Shown here piece by piece: positions 16,634-25,460 of a stretch of DNA of 64,000 bases. The stretch's first letter is position 1. Each line of letters begins with the position of its first letter. Source of the DNA: Paracoccus albus (GTDB lineage: Bacteria; Pseudomonadota; Alphaproteobacteria; Rhodobacterales; Rhodobacteraceae). The translations under genes were made by a program, and so were the position numbers. Location of the stretch: contig NZ_CP115775.1 in assembly GCF_027913035.1 (NCBI RefSeq), positions 1,922,001 through 1,986,000 of the forward strand, in the 5' to 3' direction. Below the pieces are notes generated by a model that made no database searches, was not told where the DNA came from, and was given only the letters and a program-made list of their open reading frames with translations.

Positions 16634-18877
16634 TCAGCTGCGCGCCAGAAATTCAGTGACGACGCGCCGCACCGGTTCTCCGGCCAGACGCGCCTCTGCA
16701 ATCGCGGCGCGCAAATCCTGAAGACTGATCTTGCGGATCAGATGCTTTACCGGCCCGATAGAGGCAGGGCGCATCGAAAGGCGCCTGATACCCAGTGCGG
16801 CGAAAGTCACGGCCTCTACCGGCCTGCCCGCATCCTCACCGCAGAAGGACAGCGTCACGCCTGCCTCCTCACAGCGCGCGATCACCTGATCCAGCAGCGC
16901 AAGGAAAGGCTCGCTCAGCGTGTCATAGCGGCGGCGGACACGCTCATTCTCACGGTCAGCGGCAAAGAAGAACTGCTTCAGATCATTCCCGCCGATAGAC
17001 ACGAAATCGCATGAGCGGAAAAAGCTGACCGGCGCAAAAGCCAGAGAGGGCGTTTCCAGCATGGTGCCGACACGGATATCAAGCGGCATCGCGTGACCAA
17101 GCCGCTGTTCGCGTGCGATTTCCTCCATCAGCATCTTATGGGCCATGTCGAATTCCGACGGCTCCGAGACAAAGGGGAACATCACATGCAGCGGACGACC
17201 GGCCGCACCCCGGATCAGCGCCTGCAACTGCATCCGCAACACGCCGCGCTTTTCCAGCCCCACGCGAATCGCCCGCCAGCCCATGGCCGGGTTCGGCTCG
17301 TCCTGCGGCTTCATATAGGGCAGCACCTTGTCCGAACCGATATCCAGCGTCCGGAATACGACATGGCGGCCCTTCGCGGCCTCCATCACGCGCGTATAAA
17401 GCGCCGCAAGTTCCGAGCGCCGGGGAACGCGCGTCCGGGTCAGGAACTGCAATTCCGTCCGGAACAGCCCAACACCTTCGGCACCCGAATGTTCGAGGCT
17501 GGGCAGATCGGCCATCAGACCGGCATTCATGAACAGTTCCACCCGCGTGCCGCAGGTCGACATCGCAGGCAAGTCCCGCAGCCCGGAATAGCGCTTCTGC
17601 GCCTCTGCCTGCATGGCAATCTTGTCGCGGAACGCCTTGGCGACGCTTTCCTCGGGTCGCAAGTGAACCACGCCGACATCGCCATCGACCATTATGCCAT
17701 CGCCGTTCAGCGCCTCGGACGTGATCCGTGCGGCGTGAATGACCAGCGGGATTGCCAAAGCACGGGCAACGATTGCAGCATGGCTGCCAACGCTGCCTTC
17801 TTCCAGAACCACACCCTTCAGCTTGCGACCGTAATCCAGAAGTTCCGCCGGCCCGATATTACGCGCAACAAGGATCGGGTCATCCGGCATCTCTGCCCCG
17901 GTATCACTGCCCTGCCCAGTCAGGATACGCAACAGCCGGTTGGACAGGTCGTCCAGATCATGCAGCCGGTCGCGCAGATAGGGATCGGCGGCCATCTCCA
18001 GCCGCGCACGTGCCTGCGACTGTTCCTTTTCCACCGCAGCTTCGGCGGACAGGCCGAGCTCGATATCCTCTTCCATGCGCCGCAGCCACGACCGTGAATG
18101 CGCAAACATGCGATAGGCTTCCAGAACCTGTGCATGATCGCCATCAGCGCCCATATCTGCATTCGCCAGCATGGAATCGACACGCTGGCGAAGGGTCTCG
18201 ACCCCTTCCAGAAGCCGCGCCTTTTCCTTGACCGGATCGTCGCCCACCGGGTTGGCGACGACGACGCGCGGCTCATGCAGCCAGACGCGCCCCTCTGCCG
18301 CACCTTCCTGACCGCTGGTGCCACGAAAGAAGCTGGGGAAGCGATGGATCAGCGGCAGGCTGTCCTCGGCAGTGCCCTGAAAGGCGCCAAGCTCCGCCAT
18401 CTCGGCCAGAACCATCGCCACAACCTCAAGGCCGTAGACGTCATCTTCTGTAAACTGGCGGGCTTCGCGGGACTGGACGACCAGAACGCCCAGCTTCTCT
18501 CCGACTCGCTGGATGGGCACACCAAGGAAGGACGGATAAACCTCTTCGCCCGTTTCAGGCATAAAGCGAAAGCCCGGCTCGGCCGGCGCATTGGCTGTAT
18601 TCACGTGGCGGCCCGTGCGTGCAACGCGCCCCACAAGCCCCTCGCCCAGCTTCAGGCGGGTCATGTGCACCGATTCCGCCTTCAGACCTTCGGTCGCACA
18701 CAGCTCCAGCGTATCCGCGTCGCGGAACAGATAGACCGAACAGACCTCCGTTCCCATGGAATCGGCGATATGATGGGTGATCTCGTCCAAGCGGTCCTGG
18801 CTTGCACCAGCCGCCGCAAGCGTGTCACGCAGCCGCCTGAGCAACTGCCGGGAGTCTCTGTCGTCGCGATTCGGCAT
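16634..18877 (-). CDS. ptsP: PTS-Ntr enzyme I (phosphoenolpyruvate-protein phosphotransferase)
   Basis: The 747-residue protein has an N-terminal GAF sensor domain (about 20-165), the helical HPr-binding region, the phospho-histidine swivel domain with GSVGSHAAIVARA (His366 predicted to be phosphorylated) and the C-terminal PEP-binding TIM barrel (FRTLDIGSDKVLPYM; SFCGEDAGRP). The GAF domain marks it as EI-Ntr rather than the sugar enzyme I. It starts the nitrogen-related phosphorelay (EI-Ntr to NPr to EIIA-Ntr) that reports on glutamine and 2-oxoglutarate. NPr and PtsN are not in the window. Its start lies 35 bases from the stop of lysC, a pairing common in alphaproteobacteria. Confidence 0.94.
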   Translation of the reverse strand: MPNRDDRDSRQLLRRLRDTLAAAGASQDRLDEITHHIADSMGTEVCSVYLFRDADTLELCATEGLKAESVHMTRLKLGEGLVGRVARTGRHVNTANAPAEPGFRFMPETGEEVYPSFLGVPIQRVGEKLGVLVVQSREARQFTEDDVYGLEVVAMVLAEMAELGAFQGTAEDSLPLIHRFPSFFRGTSGQEGAAEGRVWLHEPRVVVANPVGDDPVKEKARLLEGVETLRQRVDSMLANADMGADGDHAQVLEAYRMFAHSRSWLRRMEEDIELGLSAEAAVEKEQSQARARLEMAADPYLRDRLHDLDDLSNRLLRILTGQGSDTGAEMPDDPILVARNIGPAELLDYGRKLKGVVLEEGSVGSHAAIVARALAIPLVIHAARITSEALNGDGIMVDGDVGVVHLRPEESVAKAFRDKIAMQAEAQKRYSGLRDLPAMSTCGTRVELFMNAGLMADLPSLEHSGAEGVGLFRTELQFLTRTRVPRRSELAALYTRVMEAAKGRHVVFRTLDIGSDKVLPYMKPQDEPNPAMGWRAIRVGLEKRGVLRMQLQALIRGAAGRPLHVMFPFVSEPSEFDMAHKMLMEEIAREQRLGHAMPLDIRVGTMLETPSLAFAPVSFFRSCDFVSIGGNDLKQFFFAADRENERVRRRYDTLSEPFLALLDQVIARCEEAGVTLSFCGEDAGRPVEAVTFAALGIRRLSMRPASIGPVKHLIRKISLQDLRAAIAEARLAGEPVRRVVTEFLARS

Positions 18878-18912
18878 CTTCTCCTGCCATTCTCGCGTAA
18901 CGTGCTGCCGAG

Positions 18913-20172
18913 TTACGCAGTTTTTTCCAGTTCGAACGCATCATGCAGGGCCTGCACGGCCAGTTCCATGTATTTGCGGTCGATCAGCACGGAAATCTTG
19001 ATCTCGGAAGTGGAGATCACCTTGATATTGATGTTTTCATCGGCAAGTGCCCGGAACATACGCGCCGCCACGCCCGCATGGGAACGCATCCCGATGCCGA
19101 CAACGCTGACCTTGGCCACATCGGTGTCGACGATCAATTCATCATACTGGATGGTGCCGGATGTCCGCGCATCCTCCATCGCCTTCTTGGCACGCTCGAC
19201 CTGATTGATCGGGCAAGAGAAGGTCATATCGGTCACCGAACCCTTATGATCCTCGTAATTCTTTTCAGAAATATTCTGAACAATCATGTCGACATTGACC
19301 CCGGCCTCGGCCAAGGGCGCAAAGATCGCGGCTGAAATACCGGGCCGGTCCTCGACCGTGACCAGGGTGACCTTGGCCTCATCGCGCGAAAAGGCTACGC
19401 CAGAGACGACTTTCGATTCCATGATATCATCCTCATCGCAGACCAGGGTGCCGGAATTTTCATCTGTATCCTCGAAAGAGGACAGCACCCGCAAGCGGAC
19501 ATTATAGCGCATCGCCAGTTCGACAGAGCGGGTCTGCAGAACCTTCGCCCCCAGGCTGGCAAGTTCAAGCATCTCTTCGAAAGCGATGCGGTCAAGCTTC
19601 CGCGCCTTCGAGGTGATGCGCGGATCGGTCGTATAAACGCCATCGACATCGGTATAGATATCGCAGCGCTCGGCCTCGAAGGCGGCGGCAAAGGCAACGG
19701 CAGTCGTATCGGAGCCGCCCCGGCCAAGTGTCGTGATCCGTCCATCGGGTGCAATGCCCTGAAAACCGGCAACTACGGCGACCTTGAACCCTTCGGCGAA
19801 TTTCTGGTCGAGATTCGCGCGCGGAATGCTTTCGAACCGGGCTGCGGAATGCTGCGCGGTCGTGTTGATGGGCACCTGCCAGCCCTGCCAGGAACGGGCC
19901 GGAACCTCCATCTCCTGCAGGGTCAGCGCCATCAGACCAGCGGTGATGTTTTCGCCCGAACTGACAACAGCGTCGTATTCACGCGCATCGAACAAGGGGG
20001 ACGTCTGCTCGACCCAGCCGACCAGCTCATTGGTTTTGCCCGACATCGCACTGACGATTACAATGACGTCATAGCCGCGATCAACCTCACGCTTGACCTT
20101 CTGGGCCGCGTTCCTGATCCGGTCGAGATCGGCGACGGATGTGCCGCCGAATTTCATCACCAACAAGGGCAT
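18913..20172 (-). CDS. lysC: Aspartate kinase
   Basis: The 419-residue enzyme starts with the kinase signature MPLLVMKFGGTSVADLDRIR and ends with two ACT regulatory domains (LVTVEDRPGISAAIFAPLAE; VSVVGIGMRSHAGVAARMF). It phosphorylates aspartate as the first step toward lysine, threonine and methionine, and the ACT pair implies feedback control by lysine and/or threonine. Length and domain plan are standard. GGAGGGAC precedes the ATG. It is followed by ptsP on the same strand. Confidence 0.95.
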   Translation of the reverse strand: MPLLVMKFGGTSVADLDRIRNAAQKVKREVDRGYDVIVIVSAMSGKTNELVGWVEQTSPLFDAREYDAVVSSGENITAGLMALTLQEMEVPARSWQGWQVPINTTAQHSAARFESIPRANLDQKFAEGFKVAVVAGFQGIAPDGRITTLGRGGSDTTAVAFAAAFEAERCDIYTDVDGVYTTDPRITSKARKLDRIAFEEMLELASLGAKVLQTRSVELAMRYNVRLRVLSSFEDTDENSGTLVCDEDDIMESKVVSGVAFSRDEAKVTLVTVEDRPGISAAIFAPLAEAGVNVDMIVQNISEKNYEDHKGSVTDMTFSCPINQVERAKKAMEDARTSGTIQYDELIVDTDVAKVSVVGIGMRSHAGVAARMFRALADENINIKVISTSEIKISVLIDRKYMELAVQALHDAFELEKTA

Positions 20173-20302
20173 GCCGTCCCTCCATTCCCCTGAATTGGGG
20201 CGCCTTTAAATCGGGCACCTTCTAGGACCGCACCGGATGACGCGCAAGGCCGTCCGCAGCCCGAAGCCCGAAAAACGCCCCGTTTGCGATATGAAACTGT
20301 CG

Positions 20303-20333
20303 AAACAAAACAGGCCCGCCTCGCGGCGGACCC
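20303..20333 (-). terminator. Intrinsic terminator after the class I aldolase
   Basis: On the minus strand the 8-bp stem GGTCCGCC/GGCGGGCC (20325-20332 and 20313-20320, one G-U pair) has a GCGA tetraloop and is followed by TGTTTTGTTT. It lies about 60 bases past the aldolase stop and before lysC. Confidence 0.8.
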
Positions 20334-20391
20334 GTCTTTGGTGTCAAAATACCTCGGGGTCCGCGGCAGAGCCCCGGTCCGGCGGCGACGT

Positions 20392-21321
20392 TTATTCGCG
20401 GTCTTTATAGATATCGATCAGCTTGCCCAGCATTTCCAACGCATCTTCGCGCGAACGCTGGAAACTGTTGCGCCCGATGATCGAACCGTTGCCACCGCCA
20501 TCGCGGATGGCACGCGCATCGTCATAGACCGCATCGGCCCCTTTTGCCGCACCGCCGGAGAACACGACGATCCTGCGCCCGCCAAATGCCGCCTCCATAC
20601 AATGCTGTACCCGCTTTGCCTGGGTCGACACGTCGATCCCCTGCCCCTCATAGACCTTCTTGGCATCCTTGTTTTCAAGGTGGTCGGTGGACAGCTTGAT
20701 CTTGATGATATGCGCGCCCAGCAGCGCCGCGATCTGCGCCGCGTAGGCGGCGATATCAATGGCGGTTTCGCCGTCCTTGCTGATCGCCTCGCCTCGCGGA
20801 TAGGACCAGATGACGGTCGGGATACCGACCGCAGCGGCCTCGGCGCGCAGCTCGGATATCTCCTCGAACATATCAAGGGCCATGTCAGAGCCCGGATAGA
20901 TCGTGAACCCGATTGCTGCGCAGCCCAGGCGAAGCGCGTCGTTCACCGATGCCGTCACCGCCTGGTTTTTGCCGGCGGTATCAGACATCAGGCTGTTGGC
21001 AGAGTTCATTTTCAGAATCGTGGGAATTTGCCCCGCGAAGGTGTCGGCGCCCGCTTCCAGCATTCCCAGCGGAGCTGCATAGGCGTTCAGGCCGGCATCA
21101 ATCGCCAGCTTATAATGGTAGTGCGGGTCGTAACCGGCGGCGTTCGGCGCAAAGCTGCGGGCCGGCCCATGTTCGAAGCCCTGATCGACCGGCAGGATGA
21201 TCATCTTGCCCGTGCCGCCAAGCTTACCCTCCATCAGCATCCGGCAAAGATTGCCCTTAACGCCCGGATTCTCACCTTCGTAATTGGCGAGAATTTTCTT
21301 GACTGTGTTCGTGACCCTCAT
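20392..21321 (-). CDS. fbaB: Class I fructose-bisphosphate aldolase (DhnA/FbaB type)
   Basis: The 309-residue aldolase belongs to the bacterial/archaeal DhnA group. Markers include ILPVDQGFEHGPARSFAPN near the N-terminus, the Schiff-base strand with AHIIKIKLSTD, and VVFSGGAAKGADAVYDDAR for phosphate binding. It cleaves fructose 1,6-bisphosphate to DHAP and glyceraldehyde 3-phosphate without a metal ion. I chose the ATG at 21321 (MRVTNTVKKI) because GGGGGAAG lies just ahead; a longer frame begins in unconserved sequence. It has its own terminator and lies at the edge of the transposon island. Confidence 0.92.
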   Translation of the reverse strand: MRVTNTVKKILANYEGENPGVKGNLCRMLMEGKLGGTGKMIILPVDQGFEHGPARSFAPNAAGYDPHYHYKLAIDAGLNAYAAPLGMLEAGADTFAGQIPTILKMNSANSLMSDTAGKNQAVTASVNDALRLGCAAIGFTIYPGSDMALDMFEEISELRAEAAAVGIPTVIWSYPRGEAISKDGETAIDIAAYAAQIAALLGAHIIKIKLSTDHLENKDAKKVYEGQGIDVSTQAKRVQHCMEAAFGGRRIVVFSGGAAKGADAVYDDARAIRDGGGNGSIIGRNSFQRSREDALEMLGKLIDIYKDRE

Positions 21322-21499
21322 GGCTTCCCCCGAAAAACTAAATTCCACGCGTCTTAGCAGACCGAAGCCCATCGGCAACGAGAGGTTGCGCTAACGGCGC
21401 GATGTTAGCGACGACGATAGGATAAAACGCCCGATTTGGCTGCATATTGACACCAAATCCAGTGCATGCTGCCGCAAGTGCCATTGACTGGAATGGCCC

Positions 21500-21640
21500 A
21501 TGATCGTCTCGTTGCTTGCTCTTCTTCTCTCTCTTGCCTACAGCCCCGGCCCCGCAAATATGCTGTTCCCCGCAAACGCCGCCCGCTATGGTATCAAAGC
21601 CTGCCTGCCGGCCCTGAGCGGATACCACATTGCATCCTAA
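21500..21640 (+). pseudogene. 5' fragment of a LysE/RhtB-family exporter
   Basis: A 46-codon frame reads MIVSLLALLLSLAYSPGPAN (start shown) and continues with ...FPANAARYGIKACLPALSGY before TAA at 21638-21640. The S-P-G-P-x-N motif after the first helix and the N-A-A-R-Y-G-I-x-A-C-L-P segment are the N-terminus of LysE-family amino-acid exporters, which are normally about 200 residues. The rest of the gene is missing, and unrelated sequence and transposase remnants follow. It is a relic left at the border of the island. Confidence 0.75.
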
Positions 21641-21779
21641 CAGGCCGCCGGGTCCGGAACGCTGTCCCTGCATTACGGCTGCGTCACGCGAACGCGTCTC
21701 GCCCCGGAGTGAGGGCAGGAATGCCATCGGTTTGAATGACTGGCCGAGCGGACTCGGCATTCCGGTGGTGTGCCGTTCC

Positions 21780-21970
21780 GGCGCAATCGAGGGGCGGCCG
21801 AAATCGATGTAAAGCGACCCTAACGCCGCATCGAGGCCGGCCATCGCATCATTGACCACCTGTCTGATCTTGCGCAGCCGGTGGCGCGGCGCGATGCGCT
21901 CTTCCAAATCGACATCGCCAAACAACGACCAGATCACGTCCGCCGTTAACGTGCCAAGCGTGAATCATCT
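21780..21970 (-). mobile_element. N-terminal fragment of an IS5/DUF772-type transposase
   Basis: On the minus strand the frame reads IWSLFGDVDLEERIAPRHRL, then RKIRQVVNDAMAGLDAALG and RPSIAPE. This is the N-terminal DUF772 block of IS4/IS5-superfamily transposases (typically LFSYVDLE-x-R-V-x-x-D-H-P-L-R...GRPSIPPE). Homology stops at 21780, and the catalytic DDE domain is absent. The fragment is not expected to be functional. Confidence 0.7.
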
Positions 21971-22080
21971 TCTCACATCGCCGTCGAGGGCCGATTATGT
22001 CAGCGGCCTGTTGTTAAATCGTGACAGAATGCTAGCAGCAGAAAGGACATTCTGAACGAAGCGCAGATTTAGCCACCTTA

Positions 22081-22460
22081 CGCTGTTCGGAAAGACTCCA
22101 GATCGAACGATGGCGGCTGATGAAGATGGGTGCCACGGACATCGCCCGAAGACTTGGTCGACATCGTTCGACCGTGCTCCGAGAATTACAGAGAAACCGG
22201 CATCACGACGCCGAAATTCCTCAACTGACAGGCAATTGGGGCGTCGTCGCGCAGAAACTGGCGCCACCTCGCCTCTGGTCGCCGCAAGCGTCGCGGGTAT
22301 CTACGTAGAAAGTGGCCGCCGCCAAAATTTGCGCCGGGCTGAACGCGACGCCGCGGAAGTGCCTGGGTTACCGCACGCCCGCAGGGGTGTTCCGGTCCAA
22401 TGTCATCGGCCACGGCTACAGAACAGAGAAGCTGTCAAGCCAACCGAAGTCGAACCGCTC
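22081..22460 (+). mobile_element. Internally deleted IS30-family transposase remnant
   Basis: One reading frame first gives the IS30 N-terminal helix-turn-helix (ERLQIERWRLMKMGATDIAR, then RLGRHRSTVLRELQRN). It reaches a TAG at 22306-22308 and then, in the same frame, gives the IS30 C-terminus (LNATPRKCLGYRTPAGVFRS). The DDE catalytic core between them, about 200 residues in intact IS30 transposases, is missing. The element is therefore dead but could still have been moved in trans if its ends were intact; I could not identify terminal inverted repeats. Confidence 0.78.
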
Positions 22461-22535
22461 TAGGTTCTGTGGGCTCTTGGGATTCCATTTGGCTTTGAAA
22501 GCTTATTCCATGCTCCGGCGGCAGGGAGATTTGCC

Positions 22536-22691
22536 ATGGGAACGTTGGAACGTCTGGTCTCGTCCGATCTTCAGTGGGATCGAATCTCGGCTCACATCAT
22601 CGGTGACAGCCGCACGCGCGGCAGCAGCGGTCGCAACAATCGGATGTTTGTCGATGCAGTGCTGTGGATCGTGCGCACCGGTGCGCCTTAA
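22536..22691 (+). mobile_element. N-terminal fragment of an IS5-family (IS427-like) transposase
   Basis: A 51-codon frame reads MGTLERLVSSDLQWDRISAH, then RTRGSSGRNNRMFVDAVLWI and VRTGAP before TAA. This is the first-ORF start of IS427-group elements (L-S-D-x-Q-W...GRSG-x-N-N-R-x-F-V-x-A-V-L-W-I-x-R-T-G-x-P-W-R-D-L-P). It breaks off exactly at RTGAP, and the following sequence belongs to another element. Confidence 0.75.
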
Positions 22692-22772
22692 GCGGGCGTG
22701 CGGCGGCGTTTCGTCTGAAGGCGTCACCCGTCACGGGCGCGCATTGGGCACATCAGGTGCAAACAAAGGGGC

Positions 22773-23195
22773 ATGCGGAACCGGCACCCCAAGGCGACGC
22801 CGCGCGGCAAGGGAAAGCTGGCACCGCATCGGGCGTTTCTGGAAGAGTTGATCGCACAAGACCCGGATATCACGCTTTTCGAGTTGCCCGATGCGTTGTC
22901 TGAGGCAGAGGGCGTGCAGGCCCACCACTCCTCGATTACCAACTTGCTGTCCCGGCTTGTTTTCACATACAAGAAAAGTCGCTGGTCGCCACCGAGCGCC
23001 GTCGCGCCAGGGTAACGCCGCAACGCGCTGATTGGCTCAGGCACCGCTTGCCCGCCATCGCATTCCTGCCGAAGAACCTGGCCTTCATTGACGGACCCGC
23101 CGTGAAGACGAACCTGACCCGACGGCTTGGCGTGGCAGGGCCAGGCGAGGTGAGCGGCTGACGATGGACGCGCCGTTTGGAAGCTGGGATAAGGG
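22773..23195 (+). mobile_element. IS630-family transposase remnant, frameshifted
   Basis: The frame starting at 22773 reads GKLAPHRAFLEELIAQDPDI and EGVQAHHSSITNLLSRLVFT, the N-terminal helix-turn-helix region of IS630. After a frameshift near 22980 the next frame continues with ERRRARVTPQRADWLRHRLP, FLPKNLAFIDGPAVKTNLTR and LTMDAPFGSWDKG, which is the start of the DDE domain. The first catalytic Asp segment normally reads FIDETAVKTN; here the Glu is Gly (IDGPAV). The 3' half is absent. The element is inactive. Confidence 0.78.
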
Positions 23196-23570
23196 TTGCA
23201 GCGAGGACGATAAATGCTGTGAAGCTGTGGTCGGCTTTGCATGAGCGCATCGCGATCCAACTGTTTTCATTAAATTTTCCGAAGATATTATCGATCAGGC
23301 GCCGGCATTTGTAGGTTTCCCTGTCGAATTCTGCGGGGGAAACGCCGGTTCGATTTGGGAGGAACAACCGCGACGATATCGCGGTCCGCCAGATCGGACC
23401 TCAGCCAGTCGGCATCGAAAGCGCGGTCTGCCAGAAGATGGCCGATGGTCAGGTCTGGCACACCGCGCAAATCGTGCGCCTGTCCCGGCAGCAGCCGGAT
23501 ATCAACCGGATTTCCGAGTGCGTCGCTCAGCGGCAGGATCCTGGTTGTCACGCCGCCACGAGAACGCCAG
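23173..23570 (-). mobile_element. C-terminal half of an IS5-family transposase, frameshifted
   Basis: On the minus strand one frame (23324-23551) reads TTRILPLSDALGNPVDIRLL, GQAHDLRGVP and LADRAFDADWLRSDLADRDI, ending near SNRRFPRRIR. A second frame (23173-23328) continues with FDRETYKCRRLIDNIFGKFN and the final FTAFIVLAATLIPASK. Together they are the DDE domain and C-terminus of an IS427-like IS5 transposase with one frameshift at about 23326. Sequence from 23570 to about 23760 may be its decayed 5' part, but I cannot read it confidently. Confidence 0.75.
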
Positions 23571-23818
23571 ATGGCCTGACCGTGAGTCCCCCTTTGCCGC
23601 CCTGACCCGAGCGGTGGCCGGTTGTGTCCAGATCAAGCTGGCCGCCGCAGAGACCTCGAACAAGCCCACCATCAAGAAATTCATCCACTTGAAGGTGATG
23701 AAAGGCTGCCAGCCAATTCTGGGTTGCACTTCGCTGGAGGTGGCTCTTTCTGGAACATGAGCCCCAGCCATATTGATGATCGCCGGATGGAAGGTTAACT
23801 CTGTTGTGGTATGGATAG

Positions 23819-24019
23819 GAAAGCTGTGTCATGCACCTGATGGGCCTACCGCAGGAACCGCGGCATCTGTTCGTCGCGAATGAAGAAGGCGTGATCTCTC
23901 CGCACTGGTCGATCCACGCCGGTGCGGGTACCGGGGAATATACTTTCATCTGTTCGGCGGCGGCTAGCAATGTCGACTATGCCGATACGGAGTTCAGGCA
24001 GCAGAAGGATATGTGCTGA
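23819..24019 (+). pseudogene. kduI: 3' fragment of kduI (5-dehydro-4-deoxy-D-glucuronate isomerase)
   Basis: The open stretch after a TAG at 23816-23818 reads VMHLMGLPQEPRHLFVANEE, GVISPHWSIHAGAGTGEYTF and so on to KDMC. This matches the C-terminal cupin part of KduI (HLMG-x-P-x-E-T-R-H-x-x-V-x-N-x-x-A-V-I-S-P-x-W-S-I-H-x-G-x-G-T). Intact KduI has about 280 residues, so roughly three quarters are lost, replaced by transposase remnants. The stop codon shares its last base with the kduD start, the usual coupled arrangement of the uronate pathway. The peptide is not expected to be functional. Confidence 0.8.
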
Positions 24020-24762
24020 TGGCCGATCTGTTTTCACTGGCTGGTCAGCGTGCGCTCGTGACCGGCGCCAATACCGGAATCGGCCGCGCCATTGCAGAGG
24101 CCCTTGCTGCCCAGGGCGCACGAGTGAGCTGCGCCGGACGGCGGTCATCATCCGAAACCATCGCCGCTATCACCAATGCGGGAGGCACAGCGGAGGAGTT
24201 GCTTATCGACTTTGCCGACCCGCTGGCGGCAAAGGATGTCTTTGCGGGCGCGGGTTATACTCTGCTCATCAACAATGCCGGCATCATCCGGCGCGAAGAT
24301 GCCGTCAGCCATTCCGAGGCCGACTGGGATGCGGTGATTGACACCAATCTGAAGGCGGTGTTCTTCACATGTCAGGCGTTCGGCAAGGAGTTGATCGAAC
24401 GCGGACAGGAAGGGGCGATCGTCAACATCGCCTCGTTGCTGTCATTTCAGGGTGGCATCCGGGTTCCGGGATATACGGCCAGCAAGCATGGTGTCGCAGG
24501 GATTACCAAGCTGCTGGCAAACGAATGGGCGCCGCACGGCATCACCGTCAATGCCATCGCGCCGGGCTATATCGCAACCAACAATACCCAAGCTTTGCGC
24601 GAGGATCCCGACCGCTCGCGGCAGATTCTGGAACGGATCCCGGCGGGTAGGTGGGGCAAGCCCGAGGACGTCGGCGGCACCGCAGCATTCCTTTGCTCTT
24701 CCGCTGCGCGATACATCACCGGCGCCGTGCTGAACGTCGATGGCGGTTGGCTGGCAAGGTAA
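24019..24762 (+). CDS. kduD: 2-dehydro-3-deoxy-D-gluconate 5-dehydrogenase (KduD, SDR)
   Basis: This is a 247-residue classical short-chain dehydrogenase. The cofactor motif TGANTGIG is at 15-22, NNAG at 85-88, and the catalytic Ser142, Tyr152 and Lys156 lie in LLSFQGGIRVPGYTASKHG. The IASLLSFQGGIRVP segment is typical of KduD, which interconverts 2,5-diketo-3-deoxygluconate and 2-keto-3-deoxygluconate in breakdown of pectin- or alginate-type uronates. I chose the ATG at 24019, which overlaps the kduI stop; a GTG two codons earlier is possible. The gene is intact although its partner kduI is destroyed and no other uronate genes are in the window, so it may be an evolutionary leftover or serve another dehydrogenation. 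Confidence 0.85.
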   Translation: MADLFSLAGQRALVTGANTGIGRAIAEALAAQGARVSCAGRRSSSETIAAITNAGGTAEELLIDFADPLAAKDVFAGAGYTLLINNAGIIRREDAVSHSEADWDAVIDTNLKAVFFTCQAFGKELIERGQEGAIVNIASLLSFQGGIRVPGYTASKHGVAGITKLLANEWAPHGITVNAIAPGYIATNNTQALREDPDRSRQILERIPAGRWGKPEDVGGTAAFLCSSAARYITGAVLNVDGGWLAR

Positions 24763-24802
24763 CAGCCGGAGCGCTTAAAGGGGGCATTCTGGGCACTGCA
24801 TC

Positions 24803-25180
24803 ATGACCCGGCGCATTCGTGAGGCGGGAGGATTGGCGATAATGGGCCTGCGGCAGGAATCCCAGTCGGCGCTGTTTTATGAGTTTTCGCTGGAGGATCA
24901 CGTCCAGCAGGATCATCTGCTGCGGTCGATTGACCGCTTTGCCGATCTAGGCGATATCCGCACCTATTTGGCGGATTTCCACAGCCACACAACTCGCCCG
25001 TCCATCGACCCGAAACTGCTGATCCGGATGCTTCTGATCGGCTATTGCTTTGGCATCCGGTCTGAATGACGGCTGGGGGAAGAGGTTGCACCTGAACCTG
25101 GCCTATCATTGCTTCTGCCGTCTGGATCTGGTGTATCGTGCGTGTCAATTGGTATCTGGTCGTGGCCCCTTGTCGGCGCC
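24803..25180 (+). mobile_element. Truncated DUF772-type transposase, frameshifted
   Basis: The frame reads LFYEFSLEDHVQQDHLLRSI, DRFADLGDIRTYLADFHSH and RPSIDPKLLIRMLLIGYCFG before a TGA at about 25067. This is the N-terminus of an IS5/IS1182-type transposase (normally ...GIRSERRLCEEVHLNLAYRWFCRLDL). Beyond the stop, with a one-base shift, LHLNLAYHCFCRLDLVYR can be read up to about 25140, after which homology fades. The catalytic domain is absent. Confidence 0.75.
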
Positions 25181-25269
25181 CATAATTGACCCCCTTGGAT
25201 CAGAGCTGGCCCGTCGCCGCGTAGTCTAGTATAACGCAGTGCCTTAGGGCCAACGGGGTTCTGCTTGCC

Positions 25270-25452
25270 CTAAGCCTGGCTCTTGAAGCGCCAGCTTTCG
25301 TTCTCGTCCAGGTCGGACCGCCATGGATAGATCTCAGGACGCAGCTGCATTGTGCGGTCATACGTGAACTCGGTCGCGTCTGAGCGGATGACCTTGCGCA
25401 CGGTGGTCCGGGACAGCCGCAACTCACGGCAGATATCCTGGCTTGCATTCAT
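25270..25452 (-). mobile_element. istA: N-terminal fragment of an IS21-family IstA transposase
   Basis: A 60-residue minus-strand frame reads ASQDICRELRLSRTTVRKVI, then RSDATEFTYDRTMQLRPEIY. This is the helix-turn-helix start of IstA (R-E-L-x-x-S-R-N-T-V-R-K-x-x-R-S...A-T-E-F-x-Y-x-R). It ends at TAA/TAG after about 60 codons, and neither the integrase core nor istB is present. Confidence 0.65.
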
Positions 25453-25460
25453 GAAGATCT

